The notes: generated from the sequence alone by a model not told the origin. A stretch of 64,000 bases of DNA from Strongylocentrotus droebachiensis (GCA_035222895.1 JAVYIG010004986.1:62001-126000), one strand, 5' to 3'; numbered from the stretch's first letter, positions 39,355 to 49,712 are shown. Numbers and translations are program-made.

Positions 39355-42300
39355 TCACACAAAATCATCATATCGCTTAGGGAATCTTCTCTGGCGTTGT
39401 GGTCTACTAGCTGCCATAGGAACGTTGGTGTTTGTTGTCTCTGCCTGCGTGTCACCATCTTGATGTGTCTGGTCACCGCCTGATGTGTTGCTTGCTGCCT
39501 CTAAGTCTGGACCTCTGGTCACCGCCTCAGGAGTACTGGTCACCGCCTCAGGATTGCCGTCCGACCCTTCAGGAACACCGGTCACCGCCTCAGGATTGCC
39601 GTCTGTCCTCTCTGGATTGGCAGCTTCGTTATGAGTGTCTCGGGACATGTATCTTTTTACACTTGATACATTCCTTTTGTACAGGACTCCTTCAGGAGAC
39701 TGAACAGTTACCATACTTCCTGTTCTTGCTGTCACTGTGTATGGCTGGTTAAAGTATGGCGTGTCTAGTTTCCTCCTTTCATCACGTCTTACTATCACCT
39801 TATCTCCTGGCACTATGTCAGAATGTACAGCTCCCCTCTTCAGATCTGCATAGTGTTTTGCACCACTTTTCATTTGGAGGTCTCTGTCTCTCAGTTCCTG
39901 ATCCTCACTAATGTCCTGGATTTGTGGTAGTTTAGTTCGGATCTTTCTCCCGAACAACACTTCTGCCGGGCTTTTCCCCGTTGTCGAATGATTACTAGCC
40001 CGGTAGACTGCGACGTAAGTTAATAAGGCCTCTTTCCAATCTTTGCCTTCTGCCTGTGCAATTCTAAGCCTTTTCACTATACTCTGGTTCTGTCTTTCGA
40101 CCTCGCCGTTGGCTTGCGGCCATTTAGGAGTCACCCGATGGTGGTGAATTCCTGTAATGTTCATGTACTCTGCGAAAACTTCTGCGATGAACTGGGGTCC
40201 ATTGTCTGAGTATAACGTCACAGGTAACCCATGTCTGCCAAAGATTTCAGCCAGGGCTTTGACTGTCTTCTCTGCAGTGGTTGATTTCATGATTGCATAC
40301 TCGTAGTATCTGCTATAATAATCAACTACCACAAGTATAGATTCTCCTGTCGGAAGTGGTCCTAGGAAATCAACAGCTACATCCACCCACGGTCCTGTCG
40401 GCAACATAGTACTTCGAATTGGTTCTGGTGGATTACCCCTGCTTGTGATTTGGCAACCATGACAAGTCTTGACGAATTTCTCTGCATCTTTCTCACATCC
40501 TGGCCACCATACCTTGGTTCTCAAATTCTGTTTGGTGCCAACAATGCCCAGGTGTCCTTCGTGAGCTAATGACACCATCTTTGGCCTCTGTGCCTGTGGA
40601 ATCACCAATCTGCTACCTCTCAGCACACACTGACCAATTATACAGAGTTCATCTTTGATGGGAATGTATGCTTTGTATGGACAATCATTCCATTGTCCAC
40701 TGTGAATACACTCTCTGATAACTTCGAGTTCAGGATCATGTTCAGATTCTCTTTCGACTTCCTTCGTTGTCACCGCACCTGGCGTTGACTGGACTGCCAC
40801 AAAACGCACAAAGCTCTCTGCTTCTGTTTCCAACACAGAATTTTCTCTCGGTTGATCATCCTTCAGCAATCTTGACAATGGATCTGCTATGTTGGACTTT
40901 CCTGCGATGTGGACTACCCTGTACTTGTACTGTTGAAGCCTCAGAACCCACCGCTCTATTCTCGCACATGGCTTAGATCTCGGTGAATAAATGACTTCAA
41001 GCGGTTTGTGATCAGTGACTAGATCAAACTCTATTCCATACAGGTACGCATGGAATCTCTCACAAGCCCACACAAGTCCAAGGGCTTCTTTCTCCGTCTG
41101 AGAATATCTCCTTTCAACGTTACTTAACGAGCGGCTGGCATACGCTACTATCCTCGGGCCATCAGCATGCACCTGCACCAGCACTGCTCCTAAGCCAACT
41201 GGACTGGCATCCGCTATGACCTTTGTCGGTGCATTTAGATCATAGTAGCCCAGGGTCTCTGCACTCATTAAGCTTTCCTTCAGCGCCTTAAACGCTTGTC
41301 GTTGTTCATGACCAAATTGAAATGGCGTGTCCTTTCTGGTCAGCTTTCTCAGTGGATCTGCCAATATAGCAAAGTTCGGAATGAACTTGGCGCAGTAGTT
41401 GACTAGCCCCAAGAAACTTCTCATCTCAGTTGCATTCTGGGGTTCACGGGCCTCTGCGATTGCTTTCACCTTGGCCAATCCTGGGTTGAGTCCCTCGCTA
41501 GTCAGTCTGTGCCCCATGAAGTCCAACTCAGAGACACCAAACTTACACTTTTCTGCATTTGCAGTAAGTCCTGCGTCCCGCAGTCTGCCAAGCACCTGTT
41601 TCAACCTCTTGTCATGCTCTTTCTGGGTCGATGCATGCACAATGATATCATCTGATATGTTTGCAGCTCCTTCTATACCAGCTATCACCCTGTGTATCTC
41701 ATATTGATAAATCTCTGGAGCAGCATTGATTCCGAACAACAGTCTCTTATAGCGGAACAACCCACAATGAGTGACAAAGGTTGTCACCTCTCTCGACTCC
41801 GGATGTAACTCCAGTTGGTGGTACCCCCACTTCAGGTCTATTTTTGAAAAGACCTTGCTAATCGACAACTCCTGTAGGACTTCTTCAATAGTGGGAATGG
41901 GGTGACGTTCTCTTACGATTGCTTCGTTCACTCTCCGCATATCGATACAAAGTCTAATTTCGTCATTTCGCTTGGGAACAATGACAACTGGGCTTACCCA
42001 TGGCGTGGAGCGTTCAACTGGCTCAATGATGTCAAGATCGATCAATTCCGCGATCTTCATCTCGACCTTCTTTCTCAGTCCAAACGGGGTCCTTCGCACA
42101 GGTTGGGCCACTGGCTTCACCGTTTCATCCACTGCTAACCGCACTTGTCGGCCCTTCAACTTCCCTACTCCTTTGAAGACTGCTTCAAATTCATGCTTTA
42201 GGTCTGCATAACTCTGTACAGCATTAACAACTCCCACATGGAGCACTCCCAGCTCTCTAGATGTCCGCTTGCTTAGTAAAGGTTCTCCCTTTTCCTTGAT

Positions 42301-42978
42301 GACAACAAACTCTGCAGTGGACTTCATCTTGCCCACTTCTACTGTGGCTGTAAAACATCCAACGGTCGTCAATGGTATCTGTGATGTGTATGGATACAGC
42401 CTCTTGGTACTCTTAGTAGATTTGCAGATGATTTTGTCCTTCTTCAGTTTCTCCCACAATATCTGATCTATTACATTGCAATCACTTCCCGAATCTACTA
42501 TCACTGGGACTGTTACACCTCCAATGATTATCGGGACTTTCTCGTGATCACCATCATTCACTGCAAATTGATAGTACCTCTGATCACGCCCACGGCTGTT
42601 GTCATCATCACTATCATTTCCGGGTTCACCTTCCACTTGGCGAACTCTATTCTTATACTTCTTTCCATCTCTGGACTTCCCATCTCTGAATTTTCCTCTC
42701 GCCTCACTTGTGCTCTTGGCCTTACTTTTGCACATCGTCGCAAAGTGGTTTTGGCCTCCACATTTCCGACAGATCTTTCCTTTGGCTGGACATGATGCAT
42801 CCTTCCCAAAATGTCCTTTGTTCCCACATCTGTAGCATTCCAAATTCTTTTTTCTGTCATTCTCATATGAAACTTGATTCACTTGAACTTGCCCACCAGC
42901 TCTAGGCCTTTCTCTCTCTCTCAATGACATGGAGTTAAATTGACCTTCAACAGCTTCTAGAGCAGCAGCCATGGACAA
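39355..42978 (-). CDS. pol: Zinc-knuckle/Pol polyprotein of the Gypsy element
   Basis: A 1207-codon frame without internal stop. In order: two CCHC zinc knuckles (about residues 48-83), protease with DSGS at 162-165, reverse transcriptase (about 290-490) with ISDD at 441-444 as the catalytic YxDD-type box, RNase H (about 580-700), integrase zinc finger H-H-C-C (about 806-842) and integrase core with D870, D925 and E961 (DD35E). The tail has short repeats of NPEAVT. All catalytic residues are present. The first triplet is TTG; the first ATG is two codons on, and the frame stays open upstream into gag. It is offset +1 from gag, so expression needs a frameshift or this copy carries a one-base insertion near 43006-43012. 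Confidence 0.95.
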   Translation of the reverse strand: MSMAAALEAVEGQFNSMSLRERERPRAGGQVQVNQVSYENDRKKNLECYRCGNKGHFGKDASCPAKGKICRKCGGQNHFATMCKSKAKSTSEARGKFRDGKSRDGKKYKNRVRQVEGEPGNDSDDDNSRGRDQRYYQFAVNDGDHEKVPIIIGGVTVPVIVDSGSDCNVIDQILWEKLKKDKIICKSTKSTKRLYPYTSQIPLTTVGCFTATVEVGKMKSTAEFVVIKEKGEPLLSKRTSRELGVLHVGVVNAVQSYADLKHEFEAVFKGVGKLKGRQVRLAVDETVKPVAQPVRRTPFGLRKKVEMKIAELIDLDIIEPVERSTPWVSPVVIVPKRNDEIRLCIDMRRVNEAIVRERHPIPTIEEVLQELSISKVFSKIDLKWGYHQLELHPESREVTTFVTHCGLFRYKRLLFGINAAPEIYQYEIHRVIAGIEGAANISDDIIVHASTQKEHDKRLKQVLGRLRDAGLTANAEKCKFGVSELDFMGHRLTSEGLNPGLAKVKAIAEAREPQNATEMRSFLGLVNYCAKFIPNFAILADPLRKLTRKDTPFQFGHEQRQAFKALKESLMSAETLGYYDLNAPTKVIADASPVGLGAVLVQVHADGPRIVAYASRSLSNVERRYSQTEKEALGLVWACERFHAYLYGIEFDLVTDHKPLEVIYSPRSKPCARIERWVLRLQQYKYRVVHIAGKSNIADPLSRLLKDDQPRENSVLETEAESFVRFVAVQSTPGAVTTKEVERESEHDPELEVIRECIHSGQWNDCPYKAYIPIKDELCIIGQCVLRGSRLVIPQAQRPKMVSLAHEGHLGIVGTKQNLRTKVWWPGCEKDAEKFVKTCHGCQITSRGNPPEPIRSTMLPTGPWVDVAVDFLGPLPTGESILVVVDYYSRYYEYAIMKSTTAEKTVKALAEIFGRHGLPVTLYSDNGPQFIAEVFAEYMNITGIHHHRVTPKWPQANGEVERQNQSIVKRLRIAQAEGKDWKEALLTYVAVYRASNHSTTGKSPAEVLFGRKIRTKLPQIQDISEDQELRDRDLQMKSGAKHYADLKRGAVHSDIVPGDKVIVRRDERRKLDTPYFNQPYTVTARTGSMVTVQSPEGVLYKRNVSSVKRYMSRDTHNEAANPERTDGNPEAVTGVPEGSDGNPEAVTSTPEAVTRGPDLEAASNTSGGDQTHQDGDTQAETTNTNVPMAASRPQRQRRFPKRYDDFV

Positions 42979-42997
42979 TGCATCATTTAACTTGAGC

Positions 42998-43513
42998 TCA
43001 CCTCCTTTCTTTGATCTCCAGCATTCTCCTGCGAAGTTTATCAGCTCTGCAGTACTGGACTACTTGGTCAAGAATTTGGTTTTCTACATCCCCAGCTACG
43101 AAATTGCATCCGATAGCAACCTGTCGTAATTTGGTAACAAATTGGGCAACCGTTTCACCATCTTCCTGCTTGGTTTTCCTGAACAAATGTCTTTGAAACG
43201 TAGCATTAGGTTTCACAACATAATGAGCATTTAGGGCATCTGTGGCTTTTTGATACTCATTCCTCTCCCCTTTGTTTGGAAGTGTTTTGAAAGTCTCCCG
43301 TACCACGGGCCCCGCAGTATACAGTAGCAGTGCCCTCCGTTGCGCCTCCTGGGCCGGCGTACATCCGTCCAGAAACAGGCCACGACTATCGGCGTAGGCT
43401 TCGAACTCTTCAAGCCAAGCTTTCCACTTGCCGCTGACAATACTTGCACCACCCGTCGGATCGAAGTGTGGAACTCCTCGAAGCGCTAACAATTCCGCTC
43501 CAGCGAATGCCAT
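42998..43513 (-). CDS. gag: Gag (capsid part) of the Gypsy element
   Basis: About 171 codons from the ATG at 43513 (MAFAGAELLALRGVPHFD) to the TGA at 42998-43000. It has the helical Gag capsid style, with W.AWLEEFEAY and E.VAQFVTKLRQVAIGC, typical of Metaviridae capsids. The frame is open upstream to 43555 but without ATG. The zinc knuckles, normally the end of Gag, are found instead in the next frame with pol, so this Gag is cut short by one frame step. Confidence 0.88.
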   Translation of the reverse strand: MAFAGAELLALRGVPHFDPTGGASIVSGKWKAWLEEFEAYADSRGLFLDGCTPAQEAQRRALLLYTAGPVVRETFKTLPNKGERNEYQKATDALNAHYVVKPNATFQRHLFRKTKQEDGETVAQFVTKLRQVAIGCNFVAGDVENQILDQVVQYCRADKLRRRMLEIKERR

Positions 43514-43564
43514 GTTGAAACTTTTCCAGCTCGTAGCCACAGATTCAACATCCAAGAAACATTA

Positions 43565-43577
43565 ATCCTCGTCGCCA
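43565..43577 (-). promoter_or_regulatory. Primer binding site, probably for tRNA-Ser
   Basis: One base inside the 5' LTR the element reads TGGCGACGAGGAT. Its complement, ATCCTCGTCGCCA, matches the 3' end of metazoan tRNA-Ser(GCT) plus CCA as I remember it. Confidence 0.75.
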
Positions 43578-43578
43578 A

Positions 43579-43763
43579 TGTCACATATTAAGTGCAAACA
43601 AACTAACAAAGTAGTTGAATTCCATAACCATAGTCTGGTGTTTATTCCCCGCACTGGGTATCAAGTCTCGCGTATCGCATATACATTGCGCACATGCGAT
43701 CTGACCTCCTGAGGTCACAGGTGTCACATTTGCATAATCTGATACATATTCATTATCATGACA
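43579..43763 (-). repeat. 5' LTR of the Gypsy element
   Basis: 185 bp, identical to the other LTR. It would hold the element's promoter and polyadenylation signals in minus orientation. Confidence 0.96.
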
Positions 43764-43768
43764 GTGTT
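43764..43768. repeat. Target-site duplication GTGTT, right copy
   Basis: Second copy of the 5-bp duplication made on insertion of the Gypsy element. Confidence 0.93.
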
Positions 43769-44039
43769 TACCTTATAGACAGTGAAATATACTTAGTTAA
43801 TTAAGTGTTAATTACATCTAAAAAGTATAGATAACAAGACAAGTGTGACTGCGTCTCTGATATGCCTCCTCCTAAATTCAGCTACGATCCTAGCTTTATT
43901 GTTCTTGGAATACCATGATGAGAACAAAAAGCCTACTTATATGTCAGTTGATCTTTACGACCTTTGACAGGACAATAAAAAAATATGATAACTTGTCCGT
44001 CTTTAAATGATATATACTGATAAACACAGGATAAGACCT

Positions 44040-45090
44040 CCAAACCCCGTAAGTTTAACCAACAGTGGTTATAACTGTAACCAACAACCCACTAAAGTTT
44101 AACCCTATGTTAACTGGGGGGGGGGTCAATTTGACCCCCCCCCCCCCTGTAGAAATTTCGCGACTACTCCGAAACCGCAGCAGATATAAAATTTTCCTTT
44201 CAAGACTTTTTTCTTATGAGTCTTACGCATCTTTTAAAACAATTTTTCCGAAAATCGGATGTACAGTTACAAAGTCACGTGACCTTTTGTCTTCGCATGT
44301 CAGCCCGAAAATCGCTCATTTTTGTGATTTGTGTACAAAACATATGTAAATGTCATTTTTCTTAAAAAGAGATAAATCATTGGTTATTTAGTCTTGTTTA
44401 CAGTTCAGGTGTTTGTTTTGGGGTCAAAATAGTGAATTGTACTTATAAATGAAATAAAACAACAAAAACAATAAAATACATAAGTTAAAAAAACAATGAA
44501 ATACATAAGAAATTATCAAAACAAGAGATAACATAAGGAATAACCTGGCTCTTCCAATGTTTTGTGTTGTATTATTATTCCAAATGGTCTAACAAATATA
44601 TGTAGTGAAAAAGAATGCTTAAATATGAATATTGTTTGATTTATGGGCAAAAATGTGAATTTTATGACCTTATTTGCATAAATTACCATAAATATGCAAA
44701 TGAGTGAATTTTTCAAAAATTGAAATTACCATAGTATTCTATACACTTCACTTGACATGCATGCAAATTTTCGCGGCGCTCGGCAGTGAAAAGGCCAACA
44801 TCGTGTGAATCAAAACAGAATTAACCTACAATGGTTACAATTTTAACCAACGACCCATGTAAGTTTAACCAACATCATGTGAATCAGCCCCGAACAAAAC
44901 ATAAATAATTAACAACTGGTTAAAGTTTAAATCAACAAATGGTTAAAGTTTAATCATCACCACTTTAACCAACATTGAGCAAATACATTTAACCAATAAA
45001 TGATTAAAAATTTAATCAACCACAGTTTAAATTTTGATCAACAGGTGGTTGATTAAAATTTTAACCAACTTGATTAAAAATGTTAATACT
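44040..45090. repeat. Repeat block rich in TTAACC / GGTTAA motifs
   Basis: At least ten copies of AGTTTAACCAAC-like words occur in both orientations at 44045-44110 and 44815-45070. The middle (about 44116-44790) is different and starts with a G-run/C-run palindrome. This looks like one decayed transposon interrupted by another, but I could not define clean ends. Confidence 0.5.
44116..44147. repeat. Palindrome of a G10 run, TCAATTTGA and a C13 run
   Basis: Ten G, then TCAATTTGA, then thirteen C: a nearly perfect inverted repeat that can form a hairpin or, as single strands, G-quadruplex or i-motif structures. Confidence 0.9.
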
Positions 45091-46610
45091 TGTTCGAACA
45101 GTGTGGTGCAAAACTCAAAATATGTATAAGACCAGTTGACGGAAGAGAAATCAAAGGGGAGCTAATTCAAAAGAGGAATCGATGCAAATCATCCAAAGCA
45201 AAATAATATAATTGTCCTTCACATAGCATACATAAATATACAAATGATGCAATTTTAATTTCAAGCTGAAAATAAACAGGTATTTGACAGGTAAATGGAT
45301 ACCATTAGTATACCATTCAGCAGGTACCAGTATCACCATCAATATTTTAAAAAATGGGTAAAGTTAAATGGGTAAATTATATTGATCTAAGTGGAACATG
45401 GGGGCAAAGATGATAGAAAAGATATGGTGTGATATTCTCAAGGACAACCACCTACCAGCAAAATACCTGTAGATGATAATGGATCATGCACTCTTACATA
45501 TGTCTATTCTGTGTCAGAAGGGGACTTAACCCTGTGTTAAAGACGCATTGTAATGGGCTCTCATGGGGGATTCAAAATCATTCAGGTATTTACCCAATTA
45601 CTGGTGTTTAGTTGTTAATCTCCAGGATTAGACTTTAGTTTAATAACCAACAAGCCTAATATACATTCATTTTCCACCCTTTATCCCATATGGTAAATCA
45701 ATCAATCAATGGTATTTTCACCAAGTCTGGTGTCAGCAAATTATGGCCTTCTGAAGCAGAAATTTGTTGGGAAATCACACCAAAGCAACTGAAAGCTGAC
45801 CCTATAAAAACTGGTCTGCCAATCGCCTCTTACAAAACCTAACAAATCTTTTAATGCCATTACAAACTTGGTCAAGGCCTCATTATACTTAAGGGTAATG
45901 ATAAAGGATGTTTTCACTCTAAATGTAATTGAGCAAAAGATATTTGGACCAGTAGCCTCGTATTTCTATAGTATTGATTGGAATGAATAGGTGCTATATT
46001 AGAAAAGTTTGTTTTTCACATTTGTGCAGCAGATGAAACATACCAGTGATTCAGAACATTTTTCTTTTAAAAAGATGATTATGAGAAAAATAAACTGAAT
46101 TAAAACTATCTGGACAAACTAAACTCCTCCTTGCCATCTCAAAGACCTCAGATTTTAAACAAATGAATAAAACTGAAATTGAAGATCTTTATCTAAGAAT
46201 CATTATAAAAAAAAATTGCATTTGAAAAATTTAGTACAAGACAAGGAAGACAAATGAATAAATCTTTCAAAGATGACACTTAAAAAACTGTTCAAGATAT
46301 TCGAAAAATTGTATTTAAATACATTTATGTGGCATGCATGATGAGTAAAAAATAATACTAAGTTTGCCTTCATGCTCCGTTTCAACTTAAATATTTTCTC
46401 AGCAAAAGAAATAATGAAATCAAAAGCAGAATGAAAACTCATTTCTATTGATTATAGAGTGCTAATGAATACCAAAGGCAAGGCATTGTTTTAATGAACA
46501 GGTATACATGCTACGTCTGGTTCAGGGAATAATAAGTCAAAAGGTGGAGGGTAGGCAAAGGGTGGGAGGGTTTCAAGAGGGATTTGGATGTCTGGGCATG
46601 AAAATACTAC

Positions 46611-46637
46611 CTGTCTGGTATCGTTATATCCTGGCAC
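46611..46637 (-). CDS. CACNA2D: 27-bp microexon VPGYNDTRQ
   Basis: Acceptor TTGACTTCCTCACCTAAAG and donor GTAGTAT bound nine codons, phase 0 to 0. With the next exon it gives NDTRQSQQLLGVVGTD, which lines up with NETR.KGILLGVVGTD of vertebrate alpha2delta-3. The Asn-Asp-Thr is a possible glycosylation site. It may be constant or alternatively used. Confidence 0.7.
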
Positions 46638-47187
46638 CTTTAGGTGAGGAAGTCAAACAAAAAAGGCATTTCATATTAACATGATGTAGCTGTCTGTGAC
46701 AGAGTTGTCGCCTACTCACTGCTTTACACATGAAATCAATCAGTATTTTATGTATTAAAGTGTAGAAGTGATGTACACTCTATCAAGAAGAGTAAGGAGT
46801 GTAAACAAAATATCCACAAACCGACATGAGATGAGAAAAACAATCTATCTCGGTTGTAACTCTGCTATAAACATTCATACAAGTCAAAACAGACAATCGA
46901 TATATGACTCGTAATTAATATGGATCCACCAGTTTATTGTACATTACCTGAGCTGTATTACTCTCATCACTCTCTGTGCGATTCCCCTACCATGCATATT
47001 TATCTTATGGAAAAAATGTGTGTTCTATTGAACAGTTCATATTCACTCCATCCATTGCCACATAAGATGATCAATTAATTCCAAGGTTCAATAACAATAT
47101 TCATCTTTACCATATACATAGAGACTGCAAGTTTTAAGGCACTAAACCGAGGATTGCCAACTAGATCTTGACAGAAGAAATACTTAC

Positions 47188-47244
47188 AATGTAGCTTGTT
47201 GTGTTGTAAACAGGCAGAGTCAGTGTTGTCATCATTCCTAGACC
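47188..47244 (-). CDS. CACNA2D: Exon GLGMMTTLTLPVYNTTSYI
   Basis: 57 bp, 19 codons, phase 0 to 0. TLTLPVYN matches GTLPVFN of alpha2delta-1, and NTT is a potential N-glycosylation site. Acceptor GTGTGTAG, donor GTAAG. Confidence 0.93.
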
Positions 47245-47897
47245 CTACACACACAGGAACATAATATGAGACACAGCATATTAACTGATGTTATGGACAT
47301 GCACTAGTTCTCTCATTTAAAAATGCGATGTGGGCATGGATGTAATGTAAAACATGTGAATGAACAAATAAAATAAAGACAATGTCATTAAAGAGAAGGT
47401 TGAGTTCTGGGAAGAGGTAAACAAATAATTGGTGAGCGTTATCATTGTTATTATGCAAGTACGGAAGAACATCAGATAAAACATGTTCCCTGAAAAGCAT
47501 GGCTCTTCAAATGCCTTCATATTCTAAGACGTGTAACAGCGTAACAATCGGGACGGATTTTTATGCCACATGTTCATGTAGTCCCATATTCATATTTCTT
47601 TGCACAGTGCTTGTAACTTTACCAAGACTGTGTCAAATTTCTTATCATTGTGATGTTTCCAGAACCTTGCAGTACACACCAATACTTATATGCTAGATGA
47701 TCAACCTTTTCTGAGCAATTCCACACCGTTTCTTTCACAATACAATCACATGACCAGAACTCAACTTTATCTTTAAGATAGTTACTGGACTGGAATTTAT
47801 GTACTACATAGATCTATATAAAAATTAATATCATTTAAAAAGATATTCAAAAATACTAATTACTAAACTCAAATTGATATAACTGTCACCATCTACT

Positions 47898-47938
47898 CTT
47901 TTTTTCTCCCTCTCTCTCTCTCTCTTTCTTTCTCTTTC

Positions 47939-47971
<33 letters not shown>

Positions 47972-48165
47972 TTCTCTCTATCATTTACAATTTCTTGGTC
48001 TTTCCCTTATGCTTCCTTTCTTGTTCTCTCTCTCTCTCTCTCTCTCTCTCCCACTCCTTCTCTAACTCCTGCTCCCCTTCCCCATCACCCCTCCCTCTCT
48101 CTCTCTCTCTCTTTCTCTAGCTCTCTTTTTTGTTTCCACTACTACTACTACTACTACTACTTTTG
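47898..48165. repeat. Long (TC)n tract with a short (ACT)n run
   Basis: Nearly pure pyrimidine on the + strand (purine in the gene's sense), broken at about 47980-48010 and ending with about seven ACT triplets near 48139-48160. It lies within 25-290 bases of the donor of the exon at 48189. Confidence 0.9.
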
Positions 48166-48188
48166 TATTGTAATATTCAAAGGCTTAC

Positions 48189-48272
48189 CAATGCATCCAA
48201 ATAGATATCTGACCACTGGAAGTTCTTCTGACCACTAAGGACCATTGGTCTGCTAACAACTGGAACATAATC
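48189..48272 (-). CDS. CACNA2D: Exon DYVPVVSRPMVL...WSDIYLDAL
   Basis: 84 bp, 28 codons, phase 0 to 0. DYVPVVSRPMVLSG and NFQWSDIYLDAL match the EYLDVLGRPMVL and QWTNVYLDAL blocks of the family. The intron after it begins with a long CT/TC tract. Confidence 0.94.
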
Positions 48273-48723
48273 CTATGATAAAACAAAATACAAAACAAAA
48301 TGTACATTACAAACATGTGGCAACAAAGAGAAATGAAGAATGGTAAAGTGCCCAACACGTCAAATTCATTTTCAAATTGGGTAAATGCAATTCCAAAACT
48401 AACTTTAAAAAATTTGTTTCTAAAAAAAATGTATTGCTCAGGTTTAAATAGAAAGGACAATAGAAAATGGTATTCTCTTAAACTACAGATCGAATAATCC
48501 TTTTTAAAGTATTTTCAAAGACCAAAGAGTCTGCATGAGACCAAACCCTTCCCAACGTCTCACCATCCTGGTAGGTTTGATTTTACATGCACATAATAAT
48601 GCTAGCTTCTTAAAGAGTCAGTAAGTAAACAAAATACTGAGAAAGTATGTGGGAAATCGATAGACATTCTTTGGAAAAATGTGGTAAAAGATATAAAATC
48701 ACTTTTAACAGTAAAGCACATAC

Positions 48724-48773
48724 CAGAGTTGTGAGTCTCACAGCTCCAAAGGACTGGATTGTACTGAAGTAAC
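48724..48773 (-). CDS. CACNA2D: Exon following the VWA domain
   Basis: 50 bp: completes a Gly codon and encodes YFSTIQSFGAVRLTTL, the counterpart of GYYYEIPSIGAIRINTQ. Acceptor TTTTCAG, donor GTATGTG. Confidence 0.92.
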
Positions 48774-48987
48774 CTGAAAAGACACATTGAGAAGAAAATA
48801 CATGATTTTTTTTCTTCATTTAAAACATTCCACAGCATTCACATCCCAAGTTGAGACGCTCAGCAAGCATTTACAACCTACAATAGTGCAATAACATATT
48901 AATACATTCAATAACATAGTGCAGCTACAGATATAAGAAAAAAATTGAAAAAATGTGAAACATAAATCATATGAAATAAGTCATTAC

Positions 48988-49069
48988 CTTTGTTGGTACA
49001 TGCCATGTCTCTGATACCATCTGACGACACCATAGAATCTGCACCCACCTTGTACACAAACACTCGAGC
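48988..49069 (-). CDS. CACNA2D: End of the VWA domain
   Basis: 82 bp, phase 0 in and one base out. It reads ARVFVYKVGADSMVSSDGIR then DMACTNK, matching the VRVFT..VG....W.ACENKG block of the family. Confidence 0.94.
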
Positions 49070-49402
49070 CTACACAAATAACAAAGAAAGTTTACAAAAC
49101 CATGAAAAGAAGGAGTAAAAATGCCATGATATAGACTTATATCATCACAGCATGAAACAAATCTCCATATAATTGGCTCAAGAATTAACATTGAAGGTTC
49201 AATCTAAGCAATCACTTGAACGTGAATCAGCGTTTCCCTCAGTTTCGACACTTTTGTTACATTACAAATACCCGCCTGAATCTTCTCTTTGAAACATACA
49301 TACATCTCGGTCGTCTGGTTGCTTACTTACAAGCATTTATGCTTTCTAAGCAGTCAGGTAAAATAACCACCACCATTCATTTCTTAATTAGAAACATATC
49401 TA

Positions 49403-49712
49403 GCATGTAAATCAGAATCTGAATTTGAATCTGAATTCTTTGTCTTTGCCTAAAAATTCTAAACAAGTTCTTACGAGGCAACCTCTTTTTCTCAAATTCC
49501 TAGAACAACTCTCTCCTTACCTTAAACAAATATCTGTTGCGAGCCGCAAAGATGGCCTCCTCTGGCATGTAAATCAGAATCTGAATTCTTTGTTTTTGCC
49601 TAACAATTCTAAACAAGTTCTTACGAGACAACCTCTTTTTCTCAAATTCCTAGAACAACTCTCTCCTTACCTTGAACGGATATCTGTTGCGAGCTGCAAA
49701 GATGGCCTCCTC
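49403..49712. repeat. Tandem duplication that copied the 3' end and donor of a VWA exon
   Basis: Two copies of about 150-160 bp lie side by side (49403-49564 and 49565-49712) with few differences; copy 1 has an extra 12 bases near its start. Copy 2 contains the real exon end. Copy 1, downstream in the gene's direction, repeats EEAIFAARNRY-L-FK plus donor GTAAG at 49520, but has no acceptor. It is a decoy or spare splice donor. Confidence 0.88.

Larger units (their letters stand above)
38314..43763 (-). mobile_element. Full-length Ty3/Gypsy LTR retrotransposon
   Basis: The 5450-bp element is bounded by two 185-bp LTRs that read identical base by base, start TG and end CA, and are flanked by the 5-bp target duplication GTGTT (38309-38313 and 43764-43768). 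It lies in an intron in the same orientation as the host gene. It contains a primer site, gag, a long pol frame with every expected domain, a 0.85-kb 3' UTR and a polypurine tract. The pol order protease, reverse transcriptase, RNase H, integrase is that of Ty3/Gypsy (Metaviridae). A Ser-tRNA primer and the domain style suggest the Mag-like lineage common in sea urchins (inference). Identical LTRs mean a recent insertion. A frame offset between gag and pol may mean it is no longer active. Confidence 0.97.
37904..46610. other. CACNA2D: 8.7-kb intron holding a Gypsy element and a TTAACC-rich block
   Basis: Between the microexon at 46611 and the exon ending 37903. Most of it is the LTR retrotransposon 38314-43763, and 44040-45090 is a repeat block. 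45100-46600 and 37904-38308 show nothing recognisable. Confidence 0.8.

Noticed and set aside
39262..43452. Many + strand and third-frame ORFs within the Gypsy element
   Set aside because: They are shadows of gag and pol in other frames.
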